A DNA stretch of 31,182 nt from Lentisphaeria bacterium UBA1776 (GTDB taxonomy: Bacteria > Verrucomicrobiota > Lentisphaeria > Victivallales > Victivallaceae): NCBI GenBank assembly GCA_002314605.1, contig DCGO01000100.1, positions 22,499 through 53,680 on the forward strand, given 5' to 3'. The translations under genes were made by a program, and so were the position numbers. A model generated the notes under the pieces. It was not told where the DNA came from. It did not search any database and worked only from the letters and a program-made list of their open reading frames with translations. Below, one piece after another: positions 8,075 to 15,028 of the stretch (within the stretch, counting starts at the first letter, position 1; the number at the start of each line of letters is the position of its first letter).

Positions 8075-8760
8075 GCCTGCTCCCTCTTTGCTTTGGCCAG
8101 CGCGGTGATCCCTCCCCGGACCGGTTCGCCGATCTTCACAAGTACATCAAATTTTTCCGGCGGCAGATAGAGTTCCGTCCGGGACCCGAATTTGATCATG
8201 CCGTAGATCTCTCCCCGCTGAAGCACCCGTCCCTTCTCAACGGGGCAGACGATCCGACGGGCAATGGCACCGGAAATCTGCCGGATGGCCATGGGGAAAC
8301 GGGTTCCGGCGGCAGTCGCCCAGCCGGAAATGGTCTTTGCTTCATTCAGCCGGTGGCAATCCGGATGACGGGCATCCAGATATTTTCCCGGGCGGTATTC
8401 CGTATCCAGAACTTCCAGTTCCGCACTGGCACGGTTGACGTGCACATTCAGGACCGAGAGAAAAATCCCGATCCGCAGGGCTTTTCCCTCAAAGGGCGCC
8501 ATGCCGAAATCCACGATCCCGATATCCTTGACCGTCCCGTCGGCAGGACTGATCAGCAGTGCCGGGTCTTCCGGCAGTTTCCGCGCCGGATTCCGGAAAA
8601 ACATGGCCAGTGCAAAATAGAGAAGAACTGTCAGAACGGCTCCGGCGATGCCGCAGACTTTGCAGAAATTCAAGGCCAGAAAAATAAACCCGGCCAACAG
8701 CAGCACTGCAATGATACCGCCGATGCCCCACTCTCTTTTTCCGTAACGTGTCAGAGTCAT
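8071..8760 (-). CDS. psd: Phosphatidylserine decarboxylase proenzyme, short form
   Basis: Psd converts phosphatidylserine into phosphatidylethanolamine with a self-made pyruvoyl group. The 229-residue protein has two N-terminal membrane segments (about 12-31 and 35-54), SPADG (71-75), NVHVNR (105-110) and FGSR at 191-194. Cleavage between Gly192 and Ser193 should give the beta and alpha chains. Its length matches the short PSD-A type found in archaea, Bacteroidetes and PVC bacteria rather than the E. coli form (about 320 residues). AGGAG lies 9 bp before the ATG. It is the first gene after the minus-strand promoter at 8809-8837. Confidence 0.93.
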   Translation of the reverse strand: MTLTRYGKREWGIGGIIAVLLLAGFIFLALNFCKVCGIAGAVLTVLLYFALAMFFRNPARKLPEDPALLISPADGTVKDIGIVDFGMAPFEGKALRIGIFLSVLNVHVNRASAELEVLDTEYRPGKYLDARHPDCHRLNEAKTISGWATAAGTRFPMAIRQISGAIARRIVCPVEKGRVLQRGEIYGMIKFGSRTELYLPPEKFDVLVKIGEPVRGGITALAKAKREQA

Positions 8761-8808
8761 TCCCGAGTTCTCCTGTTCATTGATGTTTCAGCCGTGCCGA
8801 CGCAACTT

Positions 8809-8837
8809 ACTATAGCACGGGAACCCTACTTTTTCAA
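8809..8837 (-). promoter_or_regulatory. Sigma70-type promoter for psd-pssA-larC
   Basis: On the minus strand, TTGAAA (8837-8832) and TATAGT (8814-8809) are separated by 17 bp, close to the -35/-10 consensus. Transcription would start near 8802, about 40 bases before the psd ATG. The -35 box lies inside the last codons of the DUF2062 gene. Confidence 0.7.
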
Positions 8838-9380
8838 GGTTTCAGGTCCGGCGCTCCGCTCCGCTGCACGCCGGCGCCGCCGACGGCGGCGTTCTTCCAG
8901 GCGCGCCCGGAACCGGACAGCCGCCCGTTTTGTGAAGATATAACCGATCACTCCGGCAATGATGCCGAACAGAAGCCCCCCGAGAAAGAAGGACACGGCA
9001 ATCTGCATGCCCAGCGTCCCGATCTCTTTCATCATCCCGGAAAAACTGTCGGCGGCAATAAGCCCCCGCAGTTGAGCCGCCAGTTCCGCATAGCGGAGGG
9101 GAGAAAGCATGAGGTAACTGCCTATCCAGCACTGAATGGGATAGATGAAAAATACCGTGACATGGTTGGTGACAAAGGTGAAGGCAATGGCCGGGACCTT
9201 GGCGGCCTTGAACGCCAGCGCCAGCGGCAGTACAATGGCGATCTGCAGTCCCATGGGGATCAAAAGCCCGATGAAAAGCCCCAGAGCCACCCCCCTCGCC
9301 AGCGATTCCGGGGATACTTGTGTGTACAGAAGCCTGAAGTAAGCCCTGCGGTATGTTCTCCATTTCAGATACTGCAGCAT
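8826..9380 (-). CDS. DUF2062 family membrane protein
   Basis: The 184-residue protein has the DUF2062 pattern: SPESLARGVALGLFIGLLIPMG near the N-terminus, a hydrophobic stretch, then AFTFVTNHVTVFFIYP (the conserved N-x-x-T block) and a final membrane region near 120-150. The last 35 residues are very Arg-rich (a run of eight Arg) and probably cytoplasmic. The molecular function of the family is unknown; it is a small inner-membrane protein often found near envelope genes. It begins one base after the stop of the PpiC-like gene, so it belongs to that operon. Confidence 0.8.
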   Translation of the reverse strand: MLQYLKWRTYRRAYFRLLYTQVSPESLARGVALGLFIGLLIPMGLQIAIVLPLALAFKAAKVPAIAFTFVTNHVTVFFIYPIQCWIGSYLMLSPLRYAELAAQLRGLIAADSFSGMMKEIGTLGMQIAVSFFLGGLLFGIIAGVIGYIFTKRAAVRFRARLEERRRRRRRRAAERSAGPETLKK

Positions 9381-9381
9381 T

Positions 9382-10239
9382 TCAGAAATAAAACTCCACT
9401 TTATCGTTCGACAGAATTGTATTCAGCGTATTTTCCAGCTCACGCGCCGCACGGCGGCGCCCCAGGATCTCCCGGATCAGCGGGGCGGCATCCTCCAGCG
9501 GCACATAATCCGCCGGGAGTTCCCGGATGACATAGAGCGCTCCATACCCGGAACTGCGGCGGTATGCAGGCCCCCATTGACCGGCGCGGAGTGTCTTCAG
9601 GGCATCATCCGACGGATCCACCGCCGTAATCCGAACCCCTTTCACGGACTCTCCCGCCCGCAGGGGAGACTGTCCCTGCTTCACCCGGATCTGGAGGAAC
9701 TCCAGTGCCTCCAGAGAATCCGCCAGACAGAGGACCGCCAGTTTCCGCCGGGGACGCATGAATTCCGACTGGCGCTCCCGGTAATAACGCTCCACCACTT
9801 CGGCGGGAACAAACTGGAGGTCCGGCCGTTCTTTTTCCATATAGCCGCGCAAGGCCCACTGCAACTGGACCATGGGCTCCCGGGCCATGCGGCGGATATC
9901 CCCGTCGGAAGGACGGCTGATCCCCTCCGGATAATTGGCATAAACCTGAAACAGCGCTTTTTCCGCCTCCTCAGCCGAGGGGGGAAACCCCTGCCGGATC
10001 AGCATCTGCCTCAACGCCTGACAGCAGAAATACTCCGTCAGACATTTTTTCAGCGCTTCTCGAAAGGGAAGCTCCGCTGTTTTTCCGGAAGAGGCGCTCA
10101 GAAGTTCTCCGGCCTGTTCCCGGGTCACCACCATATCGCCGAAGCGCGCCACAATTTCCGGCAGAGTTCCGGTATCCGCTGCTGAAAGCCATATCCCGCA
10201 GACAAGGAACAGCAGCACACTGGAACGGATCGGATTCAT
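9382..10239 (-). CDS. PpiC/SurA-like periplasmic foldase, probably degenerate parvulin
   Basis: I place the start at 10239 (MNPIRSSVLL), which gives a clear signal peptide ending near LSA-AD at residue 21; upstream codons in the frame overlap the lipoprotein gene and look non-coding. The 285-residue product resembles SurA/PrsA-type peptidyl-prolyl isomerases: an N-terminal helical part (EIVARFGDMVVTREQA), a central helical segment with AEVVERYYRERQSEF, and a parvulin-like C-terminal domain ending with GYGALYVIRE...PLEDAAPLIREIL. The classic catalytic residues are not obvious, so it may act as a chaperone rather than an isomerase. It would assist outer-membrane or periplasmic protein folding. 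The gene lies between a lipoprotein gene and the DUF2062 gene, same strand. Confidence 0.7.
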   Translation of the reverse strand: MNPIRSSVLLFLVCGIWLSAADTGTLPEIVARFGDMVVTREQAGELLSASSGKTAELPFREALKKCLTEYFCCQALRQMLIRQGFPPSAEEAEKALFQVYANYPEGISRPSDGDIRRMAREPMVQLQWALRGYMEKERPDLQFVPAEVVERYYRERQSEFMRPRRKLAVLCLADSLEALEFLQIRVKQGQSPLRAGESVKGVRITAVDPSDDALKTLRAGQWGPAYRRSSGYGALYVIRELPADYVPLEDAAPLIREILGRRRAARELENTLNTILSNDKVEFYF

Positions 10240-10241
10240 CG

Positions 10242-10808
10242 TCAGAATTTCCGCTGTGCCGCCGGAGACGCAGCACGCTGAAGAAGTTTTTCCTGGGCGA
10301 TGACCGCCGCGGAAAAATGATGGTTCCTCAACGCTTCCGCGTGGGCGGAAACGACCTTCAGATGCCGTTCTTTTTCCGCCGGAAGTCCGGCATCGCAATA
10401 AAGCCGGACGGCCTGCTGCAGCGCATGGAGCCGGATCGCCAGCTGCAGCTGGGCATCCAACTCGTGATGCAGGGGATAACGCTTGCGGACAGCCTGCAGG
10501 ATCTCCACTGCGTCTGCGGGACGCAGGTCATTCAGCGCTTTCTGGGCCATCTGAACCGCCCGGTTGCACTCCTGCTGCTCGATGATCCAGGTAAAATACG
10601 CATTGCCGGGATCCAGGGCCCGGAGCTTGGCCGCCTGAGCGGCCGCAGACACAGGATCCGGCTTGATCATGCTCTGAAACATGCGGATAACCAGCTGGTT
10701 CCGTTCAACCGGAGACTCTTCGACCGTATTCTTCCTGTCCCCGCATCCGCCGGATGCAAACAAAGCCGGCAGGAGTGCCGCAAAAATGATTTTTCCGTAT
10801 CTGTTCAT
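10242..10808 (-). CDS. Small putative lipoprotein with helical repeats
   Basis: Starting at the ATG at 10808, the 188-residue product begins with a Lys/Arg n-region and a hydrophobic segment ending ALFASGGCGD, a plausible but non-ideal lipobox with Cys as the first mature residue. The rest is helical and reads like TPR units (for example PADAVEILQAVRKRYPLHHELDAQLQLAIRLHALQQAV). The start is uncertain: a TTG at 10820 in the same frame is possible, and no clear Shine-Dalgarno precedes the ATG. The next gene begins 3 bp after its stop. The partner may be the adjacent foldase, inferred from position. Confidence 0.7.
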   Translation of the reverse strand: MNRYGKIIFAALLPALFASGGCGDRKNTVEESPVERNQLVIRMFQSMIKPDPVSAAAQAAKLRALDPGNAYFTWIIEQQECNRAVQMAQKALNDLRPADAVEILQAVRKRYPLHHELDAQLQLAIRLHALQQAVRLYCDAGLPAEKERHLKVVSAHAEALRNHHFSAAVIAQEKLLQRAASPAAQRKF

Positions 10809-10904
10809 AATACTATACAATACCCCGTTTTTCGTAAAATAAAAGGAAAATCCTCTTTATTTTCTCGAAAATCATGCTATCTTTCCGGAAAGGTTTTTTT
10901 CGTT
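10809..10904. promoter_or_regulatory. Divergent intergenic region between lipoprotein and thiL
   Basis: This AT-rich 96-bp spacer must hold promoters for both divergent units. On the minus strand TATAGT (10817-10812) with a weak TTTACG 15 bp upstream could serve the lipoprotein gene, but it would leave almost no leader. On the plus strand TATCTT near 10878 with TTTATT upstream is a weak candidate for thiL. GGAAAGG at 10887-10893 may be the thiL ribosome-binding site. Confidence 0.35.
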
Positions 10905-11783
10905 ATGGACGAATTGTCGCTTTTGGAACAACTGCTGCCGGGTCTGCATTGCGGAAGGGATACCGTCATCGGCCCGGGGGATGACTGTGCCGCACTGGAC
11001 TGCGGCGGTCCGGAGCTTCTGCTGGCTGCGGCGGATCACCTGATTGCCGATGTGCATTATTTTGCCGAAAACACCCGCCCGGAAGATGCCGGTGCGAAAC
11101 TCTTCAACCGCAATGCCAGCGACATCGCCGCCATGGGAGGCCGTCCGCGTTGGGCGCTGCTCTCCGCTGCGGCAAAAGATTTTGACAATGATTACCTTTT
11201 GAGATTCAGTCAGGGAGCAGCCCGGGCCGCAAAAGTCTGCGACGCCTCGCTGGTGGGAGGAGACATTGCCGGACTCCCCTTCCCCGGATTGAGCGCCAGC
11301 CTCACCATTCTGGGAAGTGTCCCGAAAGATGAGGTGATTACCCGTGCCGGAGCCCGGGCGGGAGACCTTGTCTGCGTCACCGGATGCATCGGCAATTCCC
11401 TCCTCTCCGGGCACCACCTGAATTTCCGTCCGCGGCTTGAAGAAGGCAGGATTCTCGCCTCAAAACATCTGGCCCATGCCATGCTGGACGTGAGCGACGG
11501 ACTGCTTCTGGATCTCCAGCGGATGGCGGAGATGTCCGGGGTGCAGATGGTCCTTGATCCGGCCAGGGTTCCCCTCCGGGCCGGGGCAAAACTCCCGGAA
11601 GCCCTTTCGGACGGGGAAGATTATGAACTTCTCTTCACCATCTCCCCGGAACGGGAAAAGGAACTTGAATCCATCGCGGCTTCCGTCATCGGCACTGTCC
11701 GTGCCGGATCTCCGGCAGTACTCGATCCGGCCGGAAAGGATCTTCTGACCGGAAAAAAAGGTTATGAACATGGAAAAAATTGA
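10905..11783 (+). CDS. thiL: Thiamine-monophosphate kinase
   Basis: ThiL phosphorylates thiamine monophosphate to the active cofactor thiamine diphosphate using ATP. The 292-residue protein carries the AIRS/PurM-fold landmarks: GPGDDCA (23-29), DHLIADVHYF (44-53), Lys65 and Asn69 in KLFNRNASDIAAMGG, VGGDIAG, LDVSDGLLLDL and SDGEDYELLFT near the C-terminus. The start at 10905 follows a GGAAAGG and gives the family N-terminus; the frame is open further upstream but that part is antisense to the lipoprotein gene. It overlaps tsaE. Confidence 0.93.
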   Translation: MDELSLLEQLLPGLHCGRDTVIGPGDDCAALDCGGPELLLAAADHLIADVHYFAENTRPEDAGAKLFNRNASDIAAMGGRPRWALLSAAAKDFDNDYLLRFSQGAARAAKVCDASLVGGDIAGLPFPGLSASLTILGSVPKDEVITRAGARAGDLVCVTGCIGNSLLSGHHLNFRPRLEEGRILASKHLAHAMLDVSDGLLLDLQRMAEMSGVQMVLDPARVPLRAGAKLPEALSDGEDYELLFTISPEREKELESIAASVIGTVRAGSPAVLDPAGKDLLTGKKGYEHGKN

Positions 11784-12195
11784 TTTCATCAGCCGTTCGG
11801 AAGAAGACACCATGGCCTTTGCAGGGACCCTCTGCAGAAAATTCCCGGAGGGCTGTGTTATTGCGCTGTACGGCGATCTGGGTGCCGGCAAAACCGTTTT
11901 CGCCCGGGGCTTCGCCAGGGCCCTCGGGATCACCGAACCGGTATCCAGCCCCACCTATACCATTCTGCAGGAATATCCGGCGCCGGGAGGGCGTTATCTC
12001 TATCACCTGGACCTTTACCGGATCAGCGATGAACGGGCCGCGCTGGCCTTCGGCGTGGACGAATATCTGGAAAGCGGCGAGTTTGTTCTGGTGGAGTGGC
12101 CCGAAAGGATCGCCAAACTCCTCCCGGAAAACACCCTGAAGCTGGAAATTGTCCATCTGAGCGAAAATGAGCGGCACTGGCAGGTGAAATCATGA
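11770..12195 (+). CDS. tsaE: tRNA threonylcarbamoyladenosine biosynthesis ATPase TsaE
   Basis: TsaE is the small ATPase that drives the TsaB-TsaD complex in making t6A37 on ANN-decoding tRNAs. The 141-residue product has a Walker A GDLGAGKT (35-42), SSPTYTI, HLDLYRI and VEWPERI, all family blocks. I choose the ATG at 11770 because AGG at 11759-11761 is 8 bp upstream; the ATG at 11764 is possible but only 2 bp from that site. It overlaps the end of thiL, and its TGA overlaps the aroE start (ATGA). Confidence 0.93.
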   Translation: MEKIDFISRSEEDTMAFAGTLCRKFPEGCVIALYGDLGAGKTVFARGFARALGITEPVSSPTYTILQEYPAPGGRYLYHLDLYRISDERAALAFGVDEYLESGEFVLVEWPERIAKLLPENTLKLEIVHLSENERHWQVKS

Positions 12196-13061
12196 TCGAC
12201 TTCGCACCTCTTGCCGGATGCCGCTACACGGTGATCGGGGATCCCATCACGCACAGCCGTTCTCCGGAAATGCAGAATGCCGGATTTGCGGCCCTGGGGC
12301 TGGGGCGGCCCTACGGACGGCTCCGGGTGCCGGTGGAGGAGCTGCCGCGCTTCGTGGAATTTGCCCGGAAACATCTGGACGGAGTCAATCTGACCATCCC
12401 CCACAAGCACCATATCCTGAAGGAACTTGCCGGCATATCCCGGGAGGCGGATCTCTGCGGCAGTGTCAATACCCTCCTGATCCGGAAAGGCGAACTCTAC
12501 GGTGAAACAACCGACGGATACGGTTTTTCCGAAGCAGTCAGGGAGGCATTCGGTCTGGCCACGGAAGGATTGCGGGCAGTCTTTTTCGGCGCCGGCGGGG
12601 CGGCCCGGGCGGTGGTGTTTTTTCTGGCGGAACATGGTGCGGAAGCCATCCGTATCGTCAACCGCACCCGGGAACGGGCGGAGGCCCTGGCGGAGGCACT
12701 TCATGACGCATACCCCGGAGTCGCCGTGGAAACCGCCGTGCCGGGAGACCGGGCCAAAGTGAGGGAGTTCCTTGCCGGAGCGGATCTGGCGGTGCAGGCT
12801 ACCAGTCAGGGGCTCCACCGGGAGGACCCGCCGCCTTTTGATCTGGAACTTCTGGCAGGATTCCAGGAGCTGGCATGCTTCGATATGATCTATCACCGGA
12901 CGCCTTTTCTGGAACGGGCCTCGGAACTGGGACACCAGACCAGCGGCGGAGCAGGTATGCTGCTCCATCAGGGGGCCCGGTCGCTGGAACTCTGGACCGG
13001 AAAAAAGGCCCCGGTGGAAATCATGCGGCAGGCGCTGGCGGCGGCACAGCAGGCGGGGTGA
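12192..13061 (+). CDS. aroE: Shikimate dehydrogenase
   Basis: AroE reduces 3-dehydroshikimate to shikimate with NADPH in aromatic amino-acid synthesis. The 289-residue sequence has HSRSP (Ser22 and Ser24 bind shikimate), NLTIPHK with catalytic Lys72, GSVNT (Asn93), TTDGYGF with Asp108, the nucleotide loop GAGGAARA (133-140) and NRTR (157-160), the arginine-containing motif that favours NADP. The C-terminal GAGMLLHQGARSLELWTG is also typical. Its length is slightly above the E. coli enzyme (272). It overlaps tsaE by 4 bp and is followed 3 bp later by the prepilin peptidase gene. Confidence 0.95.
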   Translation: MIDFAPLAGCRYTVIGDPITHSRSPEMQNAGFAALGLGRPYGRLRVPVEELPRFVEFARKHLDGVNLTIPHKHHILKELAGISREADLCGSVNTLLIRKGELYGETTDGYGFSEAVREAFGLATEGLRAVFFGAGGAARAVVFFLAEHGAEAIRIVNRTRERAEALAEALHDAYPGVAVETAVPGDRAKVREFLAGADLAVQATSQGLHREDPPPFDLELLAGFQELACFDMIYHRTPFLERASELGHQTSGGAGMLLHQGARSLELWTGKKAPVEIMRQALAAAQQAG

Positions 13062-13064
13062 AAT

Positions 13065-13976
13065 ATGGAAACAGAACTCTGGAATCAGTTTCTCGGTATG
13101 ACGTCGGGAAAGAGCGACTGGTGGACCAGGATCGGGCTCTACGAGGGATTCTGGGTGTGGGGCTTCTGGCTCTTCTGGGCAGTCATGATCGGGGCATGCA
13201 TGGGAAGTTTCCTGAACGTCTGCGTCCTCCGGATCCCCCGTCACGAATCCATTGCCGGAGCGCCGTCCCACTGTTTCGGCTGCGGCAATCCCATCCGCTG
13301 GTATGACAATATTCCCGTATGGAGCTACTGCATTCTCCGGGGAAAGTGCAGAAAATGCGGCATGCATATTCCGCCTCGCTATCTGGTCATGGAGATTCTG
13401 ACCGGACTCCTGTACGCAGGGATCATGGCAAAGACAGGCTGGTCTGAACAGTCCCCTGCAGTGATGCTCCCTTACGTCATTCTCGCATCTTTGGCCGTGA
13501 TCACCATTCAGATCGACTGGAAACGCCGGATTATCCCGGATGTGACGACATACCCCTGCATGGCGGCGGGACTCCTCTGCGCCGCACTTCTGCCGGGAGA
13601 ATTCGCCAGGGAAACATGGCAGCAGGGGCTTTTCTTCTCCGGCCTCGGTCTTGCCGGGACGGGGATCGGATTGTCCCTCTTTGCCGTCATCGGCCGGAAA
13701 ATCGCCGGACAGGATGTTTTCGGCTGGGGAGATGTAAAATTCATGATGGCCGCCGGAGCCCTGACCGGGCCGGCAGGGGCGGTCTTCATCCTGCTGGCCG
13801 GGTCCCTGGGGGGGACGCTTTTCGGGATATGGGCGGGCTTGGGAAGAGTGCGCAGGGGACGATCGTGGCGGGGGATCCGGATCCCCCTCGGCCCGTTTCT
13901 TGCCGGAGCGGCGCTCCTGTGGATCTTTGCCGGAGAAATCCTTGTCAAAGAGTATTTCAAACTTTTAACACGCTGA
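13065..13976 (+). CDS. Type IV prepilin peptidase (PilD/GspO family, A24A)
   Basis: This inner-membrane aspartyl protease cuts leader peptides from type IV pilins and type II pseudopilins and may methylate the new N-terminal Phe. The 303-residue protein has the N-terminal GSFLNVCVLRIPR block, a cytoplasmic zinc motif of two CxxC pairs (Cys70/73 and Cys95/98), and the two catalytic aspartates: Asp151 in IQIDWKRRIIPD and Asp223 in GWGDVKF. Several hydrophobic segments follow. An extra N-terminal tail of about 30 residues precedes the first membrane helix. The likely client class is seen in this window: the pseudopilin at 28089. Confidence 0.93.
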   Translation: METELWNQFLGMTSGKSDWWTRIGLYEGFWVWGFWLFWAVMIGACMGSFLNVCVLRIPRHESIAGAPSHCFGCGNPIRWYDNIPVWSYCILRGKCRKCGMHIPPRYLVMEILTGLLYAGIMAKTGWSEQSPAVMLPYVILASLAVITIQIDWKRRIIPDVTTYPCMAAGLLCAALLPGEFARETWQQGLFFSGLGLAGTGIGLSLFAVIGRKIAGQDVFGWGDVKFMMAAGALTGPAGAVFILLAGSLGGTLFGIWAGLGRVRRGRSWRGIRIPLGPFLAGAALLWIFAGEILVKEYFKLLTR

Positions 13977-13991
13977 ATCGAGGAAAAAATC

Positions 13992-14357
13992 ATGACGGAA
14001 TTTGAAATCGCCCGGTCCAGGGCAAAACTGAACAGGAAACCCATGATGCTGATCTTCAGCGGCTCCGACTGGTGCTGCTGGTGCGTGAAACTCCATCAGG
14101 AAGTGCTTGTACAGCCGGAGTTCGCAGCGTGGGCGGAAAAAAACACCGTGACCTATGTGGCGGATTTCCCGGAACACTCGCCCCAGTCGGATGAACTGAA
14201 ACGCCAGAACGCGGAACTGGCAAAAAAATACGGTATCGACAGTTTTCCGACGGTGGTGCTGACGGATGCGGACGGCCGGGAGATCGCCCGGACCGGGTAC
14301 CGCCCCGGCGGTGCGGCGGCCTATGTTGAATACCTGACCGGACTCATGAACCGGTAG
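13992..14357 (+). CDS. Small thioredoxin-fold protein with a C-C-W-C motif
   Basis: A 121-residue thioredoxin-like protein. The active-site segment is SGSDWCCWC (Cys28, Cys29, Cys31), so the CxxC pair has an additional Cys where relatives usually have Gly. GIDSFPTVVLTDADG holds the cis-proline (SFPT) and the following strands. No signal peptide is visible, so it should act in the cytoplasm unless the true start lies upstream. GAGG lies upstream of the ATG. It sits alone between the prepilin peptidase and the pyr operon. It may reduce disulfides or hand on electrons; the partner is unknown. Confidence 0.85.
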   Translation: MTEFEIARSRAKLNRKPMMLIFSGSDWCCWCVKLHQEVLVQPEFAAWAEKNTVTYVADFPEHSPQSDELKRQNAELAKKYGIDSFPTVVLTDADGREIARTGYRPGGAAAYVEYLTGLMNR

Positions 14358-14366
14358 TTTTTTTAT

Positions 14367-14394
14367 TTGAAAAAATCGGGAAAAGGGATATATT
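14367..14394 (+). promoter_or_regulatory. Sigma70-type promoter for pyrR-pyrB-pyrC-accD
   Basis: TTGAAA (14367-14372) and TATATT (14389-14394) are 16 bp apart. Transcription would begin near 14401, giving a leader of about 58 bases before the pyrR ATG. Confidence 0.6.
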
Positions 14395-14435
14395 AGATAG
14401 AATAGCAATGATCATGCCGCAACAACTTGCAGGCC

Positions 14436-14453
14436 GATCCAAATAAGAGGGTC
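14436..14453 (+). promoter_or_regulatory. Leader hairpin overlapping the pyrR ribosome-binding site
   Basis: GATCC (14436-14440) can pair with GGGTC (14449-14453) around an 8-base loop, with one G-U pair. The downstream arm contains most of the Shine-Dalgarno GAGGG (14447-14451), 7 bp before the ATG. Folding would therefore hide the ribosome-binding site. It is a candidate PyrR target by position; the match to the known PyrR binding loop is weak. Confidence 0.35.
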
Positions 14454-14458
14454 AAGTC

Positions 14459-15028
14459 ATGACAGCGGAAAAACTTTTGTTGGATTCAGATGCCATCCGG
14501 GATGCGGTTGATCATCTCTGTGAAGCGATCCTGCCGGATTTCCGCGAAAATCCCGATTTTGCCCTCCTGGGCCTCCATAAGCAGGGAGTGCCGCTGGCCG
14601 GCCGGATTGCCGGTTATCTGGAGAAAAAAACCGGTCTGCGTCCCCCGGTGGGAACGTTGGACATAACCATGTACCGGGATGATATCGGCCTCAGGAGCAG
14701 CCTCCCTCTGATCAGGGAAACCCTGATCCCGTTCAATATGGAAAACGCAAAAGTCATCCTGGTGGATGACGTTCTTTCCAGCGGACGGGCCATCCGGGCC
14801 GCACTGGATGCAGTGACCAGTTTCGGACGTCCTGCAAGGATCCGTCTGGCGGAACTGATCAACCGCGGCCGGCCGGAATATCCGATCCGGGCCGACTATG
14901 TGGGTGTGAACGCCTTTGATGTGGCCCCCGAGCAGAAGATCGTGCTGAAACTTGCAGAAAATGACGGCCTGGATGCCGCCGTGACCCTTCAATGGCGCGA
15001 ACCGTGCGCCGACACCCGAGGTGAATGA
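14459..15028 (+). CDS. pyrR: PyrR-type pyrimidine operon regulator / uracil phosphoribosyltransferase
   Basis: PyrR senses UMP/UTP and regulates pyr mRNA; many members also make UMP from uracil and PRPP. The 189-residue protein has the PRPP-binding loop VILVDDVLSSGRAIRAAL (99-116), LLGLHKQGVPLAGRIA near the N-terminus and LDITMYRDD (68-75), all typical of the family. It heads pyrB, pyrC and accD, the standard place for an autoregulator. Its stop overlaps the pyrB start region. Regulation is probably at the leader hairpin just upstream, where no classic terminator/antiterminator pair is evident. Confidence 0.92.
   Translation: MTAEKLLLDSDAIRDAVDHLCEAILPDFRENPDFALLGLHKQGVPLAGRIAGYLEKKTGLRPPVGTLDITMYRDDIGLRSSLPLIRETLIPFNMENAKVILVDDVLSSGRAIRAALDAVTSFGRPARIRLAELINRGRPEYPIRADYVGVNAFDVAPEQKIVLKLAENDGLDAAVTLQWREPCADTRGE

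Noticed and set aside
10317..10904. 196-residue upstream extension of ThiL
   Set aside because: It is antisense to the lipoprotein gene, and ThiL homologues start at the 10905 ATG.
12015..13367. 450-codon minus-strand frame
   Set aside because: Antisense to tsaE, aroE and the prepilin peptidase gene, all well supported.
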